Source: an uncultured Acidaminococcus sp. (GTDB lineage: Bacteria > Bacillota > Negativicutes > Acidaminococcales > Acidaminococcaceae). Taken from it: DNA of 9,114 nt. The notes below the pieces were generated by a model. The model was not told where the DNA came from and made no database searches. It saw only the letters and a list, made by a program, of their open reading frames with translations. Location: assembly GCA_900770265.1 (NCBI GenBank), contig CAAGJR010000169.1, forward strand, positions 1 to 9,114. The letters are read 5' to 3'. Each line of letters begins with the position of its first letter. The stretch's first letter is position 1. The translations under genes and the position numbers were made by a program. Below are positions 6,940-9,114 of the stretch, piece by piece.

Positions 6940-6965
6940 CAGTTTGCAGGGGATTACGGTATAAT
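6936..6965 (+). promoter_or_regulatory. Strong sigma-70/sigma-A type promoter for the SpeD-family gene
   Basis: TTGACA (6936-6941) and TATAAT (6960-6965) both match consensus perfectly, separated by 18 bases. The start of transcription is expected near 6972, about 58 bases before the GTG start codon. This is the clearest promoter in the window. It implies substantial constitutive expression unless a regulator binds the shared divergent region. Confidence 0.8.
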
Positions 6966-6980
6966 AGGGAAGCTGAATTC

Positions 6981-7022
6981 ATGAGAGAAACGCTATCAAA
7001 TAAAGAAAAAACAAGGAAGTGA
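6981..7022 (+). other. Possible 13-codon leader reading frame
   Basis: An ATG at 6981 opens a 13-codon frame (MRETLSNKEKTRK) that stops with TGA at 7020-7022, 7 bases before the GTG of the SpeD-family gene. AGGGA at 6966-6970 is upstream but probably at or before the transcription start, so the frame would be nearly leaderless. Its end overlaps the purine-rich AAGGAAG that would serve the main gene. Frames this short occur often by chance. Confidence 0.2.
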
Positions 7023-7029
7023 AACGCGC

Positions 7030-7491
7030 GTGATTGGAAAAGGTACACAGGCAGCTTTGGATATGTATCGCTGTGCAGAAGAAGTTGTATTTGACAAAGA
7101 AAAGATCCGTGACATCCTGGAGACGGCCGCGGACCGTTTCTGCTTAAAAGAACTGTCCCTGTACTCTACGGAAAACGAAGAGGGCGACGATTTCTGCTTC
7201 GTCATGCTCTGCACCAACGGGCATGTGTTCCTCCACGTATTCCCCACCTATGGCTATGTGGAGGGCGATATCTTCACCCTGGAAAACGCTGCCAACCCGG
7301 AACAGGTAGCTGTGTTCCTGCGCCAGGAATTCGCTCCGGATCAGGCCAAGGTGACCACCCTGAAGCGGGGTGACTACGGTTCCATCAAGGACATGAAGCC
7401 CCGGCGGCAGAAACTGGTGAAACCCATGCGTCGGGCCAAGAATGCCGGTGCCAAACTGAAGAAATTCATGCAGTGGAAGAAAGAAGAATGA
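7030..7491 (+). CDS. SpeD-family (AdoMet decarboxylase-like) protein lacking catalytic residues
   Basis: This 153-residue protein aligns by eye with the small bacterial S-adenosylmethionine decarboxylase SpeD. The shared features are GTQAALDMYRC at 5-15 (family GT..LDLY.C), HVFLHVFPTYGYVEGDIFT at 65-83 (family HL.IHTWPEYGYA.VDIFTC), and VTTLKRGD at 108-115. Active SpeD cleaves itself at the serine of an ESH motif to make a pyruvoyl cofactor. Here the equivalent is Asn63-Gly64-His65, so no pyruvoyl group can form that way. The family cysteine after IFT is Leu84, and the Trp-Pro is Phe-Pro; the processing histidine (His69) is kept. The C-terminal 30 residues are very basic (many Lys/Arg), unlike standard SpeD. 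I infer a non-decarboxylating pseudoenzyme that may bind nucleotide, nucleic acid or a partner. The GTG start has AAGGA 12 bases upstream, rather far. No other polyamine gene is nearby. Confidence 0.75.
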   Translation: MIGKGTQAALDMYRCAEEVVFDKEKIRDILETAADRFCLKELSLYSTENEEGDDFCFVMLCTNGHVFLHVFPTYGYVEGDIFTLENAANPEQVAVFLRQEFAPDQAKVTTLKRGDYGSIKDMKPRRQKLVKPMRRAKNAGAKLKKFMQWKKEE

Positions 7492-7498
7492 ACTGCAG

Positions 7499-7530
7499 CA
7501 AGAGGCGCTGATCCGGTGCCTCTTGTTTTT
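7499..7530 (+). terminator. Rho-independent terminator after the SpeD-family gene
   Basis: A perfect 8-bp stem, CAAGAGGC (7499-7506) with GCCTCTTG (7518-7525), encloses an 11-base loop and is followed by TTTTT (7526-7530). It starts 8 bases after the stop codon at 7489-7491. It should end most transcription from the promoter at 6936-6965 before the phosphatase gene, allowing some read-through. Confidence 0.85.
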
Positions 7531-7548
7531 ATAAAGGAAGAGAAAACC

Positions 7549-8238
7549 ATGTACTACATTTGCTGGGATATCGACGGGACTCTGCTTTTGACCAACTACG
7601 CCGGGGTCGCCGCCATGAAGACCACCATCCAGGACCTGTACGGCCTGGACCATTTCGAATTTACCTACGGCATGGCCGGCCGCACCGATACGTACATTGC
7701 CCGGAAGGCCATCGAGGGCATCCAGGGCCATTGCAGCCAGGAGGAAATCACGGCCATGCTGGCCGCCTACGGCAAGAAGCTGCCCGCCTCCCTGGTGGAA
7801 AAGCACGGCCACCTGCTGCCCCACGTGAAGGAAGTGCTTTCCTATTTCGACCAGGCGCCTGACTGCACCAACGTGCTGCTGACGGGCAACTGCGAACCGG
7901 CGGCCCACGCCAAGCTGGAATACTTCGGCATCGATGCGTATTTCGACTATGCGCACAGTGCGTTCGGCGAGATCAGCGAACTGCGGGACGACCTCTCCAA
8001 GGCCCTGCTGCAGAAGCTGCAGAAAGACGACCCCACGGTGACACCCCGCCAGCTGCTGGTCGTCGGGGATACGCCCCACGACATCACCTGCGCCCAGGCC
8101 GTGGGCGTGCGGAGCCTGATCGTCCAGAAAGGGTCCAGCTATACCCGGGACCGGCTGGAAGCCTACCATCCCTGGAAAATCATCCCGGAACTGCCGGCCC
8201 GGCCGGAAGCGCTGCGGGCCATCCTGGAAGAGGAGTGA
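7549..8238 (+). CDS. HAD-superfamily phosphatase (phosphoglycolate phosphatase-like)
   Basis: This 229-residue protein has all four HAD hydrolase motifs. Motif I is DIDGT at 7-11, where Asp7 is the nucleophile and Asp9 the acid/base. A helical cap follows at about residues 15-95. Motif II is VLLTGN at 109-114 with Thr112. The motif III lysine is probably Lys151 or Lys122 by position. Motif IV is VVGDTPHDI at 171-179, with Asp174 and Asp178 as Mg ligands. Layout and length fit subfamily IA, which includes phosphoglycolate phosphatase, beta-phosphoglucomutase and others. The substrate cannot be told from sequence. The ATG at 7549-7551 has AAAGGAAG 8 bases upstream; an in-frame GTG at 7516 lies inside the preceding terminator and is rejected. 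The stop codon overlaps the ribosome site of the next gene, so the two are probably co-translated. No clear promoter lies between the terminator and this gene. Confidence 0.92.
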   Translation: MYYICWDIDGTLLLTNYAGVAAMKTTIQDLYGLDHFEFTYGMAGRTDTYIARKAIEGIQGHCSQEEITAMLAAYGKKLPASLVEKHGHLLPHVKEVLSYFDQAPDCTNVLLTGNCEPAAHAKLEYFGIDAYFDYAHSAFGEISELRDDLSKALLQKLQKDDPTVTPRQLLVVGDTPHDITCAQAVGVRSLIVQKGSSYTRDRLEAYHPWKIIPELPARPEALRAILEEE

Positions 8239-8243
8239 TTGCC

Positions 8244-8990
8244 ATGAAAATCAAGACCATCCTGGCAGGACTGCTGCTGGCGGTGAGCTGTGCCTCCCCT
8301 GCCCTGGCTTACAAACAGGCCGATGTGGACCGGCTTCTTTCCACCCGCTCCTGCCCCGGCGGCGATCTGCGGGGTGCCTATCTGGAGAATGCCGATCTGA
8401 CCAACGCGGACCTGCAGGGTGCCGATCTGAGCTATGCCAACCTGATGAATGCCATTTTGGAAAACGCCAATCTGCAGCAGGCCAATTTCCAGAAGGCTAA
8501 TTTGCGGAACGCCTATATGGCCGGGTCCAACCTGGAGGGCGCGGACCTGAGTAATGCCAACTTCTCCCACACTGTGCTGAACCACAGCAGCCTGGTGGGG
8601 GTCACCGCCTACCGGACGAACTTCTCCCACGCGCTGCTCACCTTTGCCAACCTGTACACGGCCGACCTGCGGGAAAGCAACTTCGACTTTGCCAACGGGG
8701 CCATGGCCAACTTCTTCTCGGCCAACCTGGCCCGGAGCTGGTTCTTCGGCACCCAGCTGCGGGGGGCCAATTTTACGTCGGCGAACCTGTACAACGCCCG
8801 GCTGCGGAAGGCAGGGCTCACGGAAGCCAACTTCAAGAACGCGAACCTGATGAGCGCCACGCTGCGGGACAGCAACCTGAGCAAGGCCGTGCTTACCAAC
8901 ACGAACCTGGACGACGCGGACCTGTCCAACGCCAACATGGAAGGGACGGTATTCACCAGCTCCGACCTGGCGCTGGCGTATCGGAAATAA
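8244..8990 (+). CDS. Secreted pentapeptide-repeat protein
   Basis: This 248-residue protein has an N-terminal signal peptide: Lys2/Lys4, a hydrophobic core at about 5-15, and ALA at 20-22 for signal peptidase I. A cysteine at 16 (AVSC) makes a lipoprotein possible but the lipobox is poor. Residues about 41-243 are some 40 tandem pentapeptides of A(D/N)LXX type, for example ADLTNADLQGADL near 50-62. These fold into a right-handed quadrilateral beta-helix, about ten coils here. Central repeats around residues 150-175 are richer in Phe and Trp (NFFSANLARSWFF). Functions in the family vary: DNA-mimic gyrase protection for Qnr/MfpA, but a secreted form cannot do that inside the cell. A wall or envelope role is inference. 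The ATG at 8244-8246 has AGGAG 8 bases upstream, with the HAD stop codon 5 bases before; GTG 8235 is rejected. Confidence 0.93.
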   Translation: MKIKTILAGLLLAVSCASPALAYKQADVDRLLSTRSCPGGDLRGAYLENADLTNADLQGADLSYANLMNAILENANLQQANFQKANLRNAYMAGSNLEGADLSNANFSHTVLNHSSLVGVTAYRTNFSHALLTFANLYTADLRESNFDFANGAMANFFSANLARSWFFGTQLRGANFTSANLYNARLRKAGLTEANFKNANLMSATLRDSNLSKAVLTNTNLDDADLSNANMEGTVFTSSDLALAYRK

Positions 8991-8995
8991 AAAAG

Positions 8996-9030
8996 GGCGC
9001 TGTGAAATAATACTTCACAGCGCCTTAAAT
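8996..9030 (+). terminator. Strong rho-independent terminator after the pentapeptide gene
   Basis: An 11-bp perfect stem, GGCGCTGTGAA (8996-9006) with TTCACAGCGCC (9014-9024), has a 7-base loop and is followed by TTAAATTT. It begins 6 bases after the stop codon. A run of A before the stem (8988-8994) gives a T run on the other strand, so it could also work for leftward transcription. Confidence 0.85.
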
Positions 9031-9032
9031 TT

Positions 9033-9048
9033 GCCAGCATGAGCTGGC
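9033..9048. repeat. Short perfect hairpin GCCAGC/GCTGGC
   Basis: GCCAGC (9033-9038) pairs with GCTGGC (9043-9048) around the loop ATGA. It has no T tract and lies between the terminator and the tandem heptamers. Its role is unknown. Confidence 0.45.
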
Positions 9049-9057
9049 TTCCATCGG

Positions 9058-9085
9058 CTAGTGACCAGTGACTAGTGACTAGTGA
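9058..9085. repeat. Tandem heptamer repeat (four copies)
   Basis: Four copies of a 7-base unit lie head to tail: CTAGTGA, CCAGTGA, CTAGTGA, CTAGTGA. The second copy differs by one T/C change. Similar short CTAGTGAC/CCAGTGAC tandem runs are, as I recall, common between genes in several anaerobic Firmicutes. Copy number is likely to vary among strains. Confidence 0.8.
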
Positions 9086-9090
9086 CGGGG

Positions 9091-9114
9091 GTGTGAAAAA
9101 GCATTTTTTCACAC
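9091..9114. terminator. Palindrome at window edge, possible bidirectional terminator
   Basis: GTGTGAAAAA (9091-9100) pairs perfectly with TTTTTCACAC (9105-9114) around the loop GCAT. The A run on one arm and T run on the other are typical of terminators working in both directions, but the sequence ends at the last paired base, so the flank cannot be judged. Confidence 0.5.

Noticed and set aside
7030..7491. Pseudogene call for the SpeD-family gene
   Set aside because: The frame is intact, the framework motifs are kept, and it has a strong promoter and its own terminator; loss of the catalytic residues is better explained by a changed function.
7144..8169. 341-codon open frame on the minus strand
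   Set aside because: It crosses the SpeD-family gene, a terminator and the HAD gene in antisense. Both plus-strand genes have clear family motifs.
9058..9085. Possible CRISPR-like array
   Set aside because: The units are 7 bases with no spacers and no cas genes; it is a simple tandem repeat.
8609..9112. 167-codon open frame on the minus strand
   Set aside because: It is the antisense of the pentapeptide repeats plus the heptamer run; the repeated look of the product comes from the repeats themselves.

Overview
The window looks like a chromosomal stretch of a GC-rich Firmicute. The gene content (RecD2 beside ComF, a heterodimeric ABC exporter, an ECF-type S component, DUF1893, a small bacterial SpeD relative) fits Clostridia or Negativicutes. 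An Acidaminococcaceae/Selenomonadales relative is my best guess, but that is inference from gene content and base composition only. No phage, plasmid, CRISPR, tRNA or rRNA signature was seen.

Left block (1-3620, all minus strand): a three-gene unit read right to left. First is an ECF S-component-like membrane protein fused in frame to a DUF1893 domain (2484-3548). Four bases later comes an ABC exporter half-subunit with a degenerate ATPase site (698-2479). Overlapping it by 8 bases is the partner half-subunit (1-705), which runs off the window before its ATPase domain. The tight spacing argues for one operon.

Middle block (3621-6930, minus strand): recD2 (4714-6876) followed by comF (3844-4518), both DNA-processing genes. 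comF is bracketed by four copies of a two-hairpin repeat (3621-3672, 3781-3837, 4541-4590, 4662-4710). Their first stems differ in sequence but keep their pairing. The stretches between repeat copies (3673-3780 and 4591-4661) hold no gene.

Right block (6936-9114, plus strand): recD2 and a small SpeD-family gene (7030-7491) diverge from a compact promoter region whose -35 zones overlap. The SpeD-family protein lacks the serine that becomes the pyruvoyl cofactor and the usual active-site cysteine, so it is probably a pseudoenzyme with another role. A hairpin-plus-T terminator separates it from a two-gene unit: a HAD-family phosphatase (7549-8238) and, 5 bases on, a secreted pentapeptide-repeat protein (8244-8990). 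The unit ends in a strong terminator, followed by further hairpins and a tandem heptamer up to the window edge.

The best candidates for something undescribed are the inactivated SpeD homologue with its own strong promoter, the S-component/DUF1893 fusion with an apparent internal translation start, and the covarying hairpin repeats around comF.
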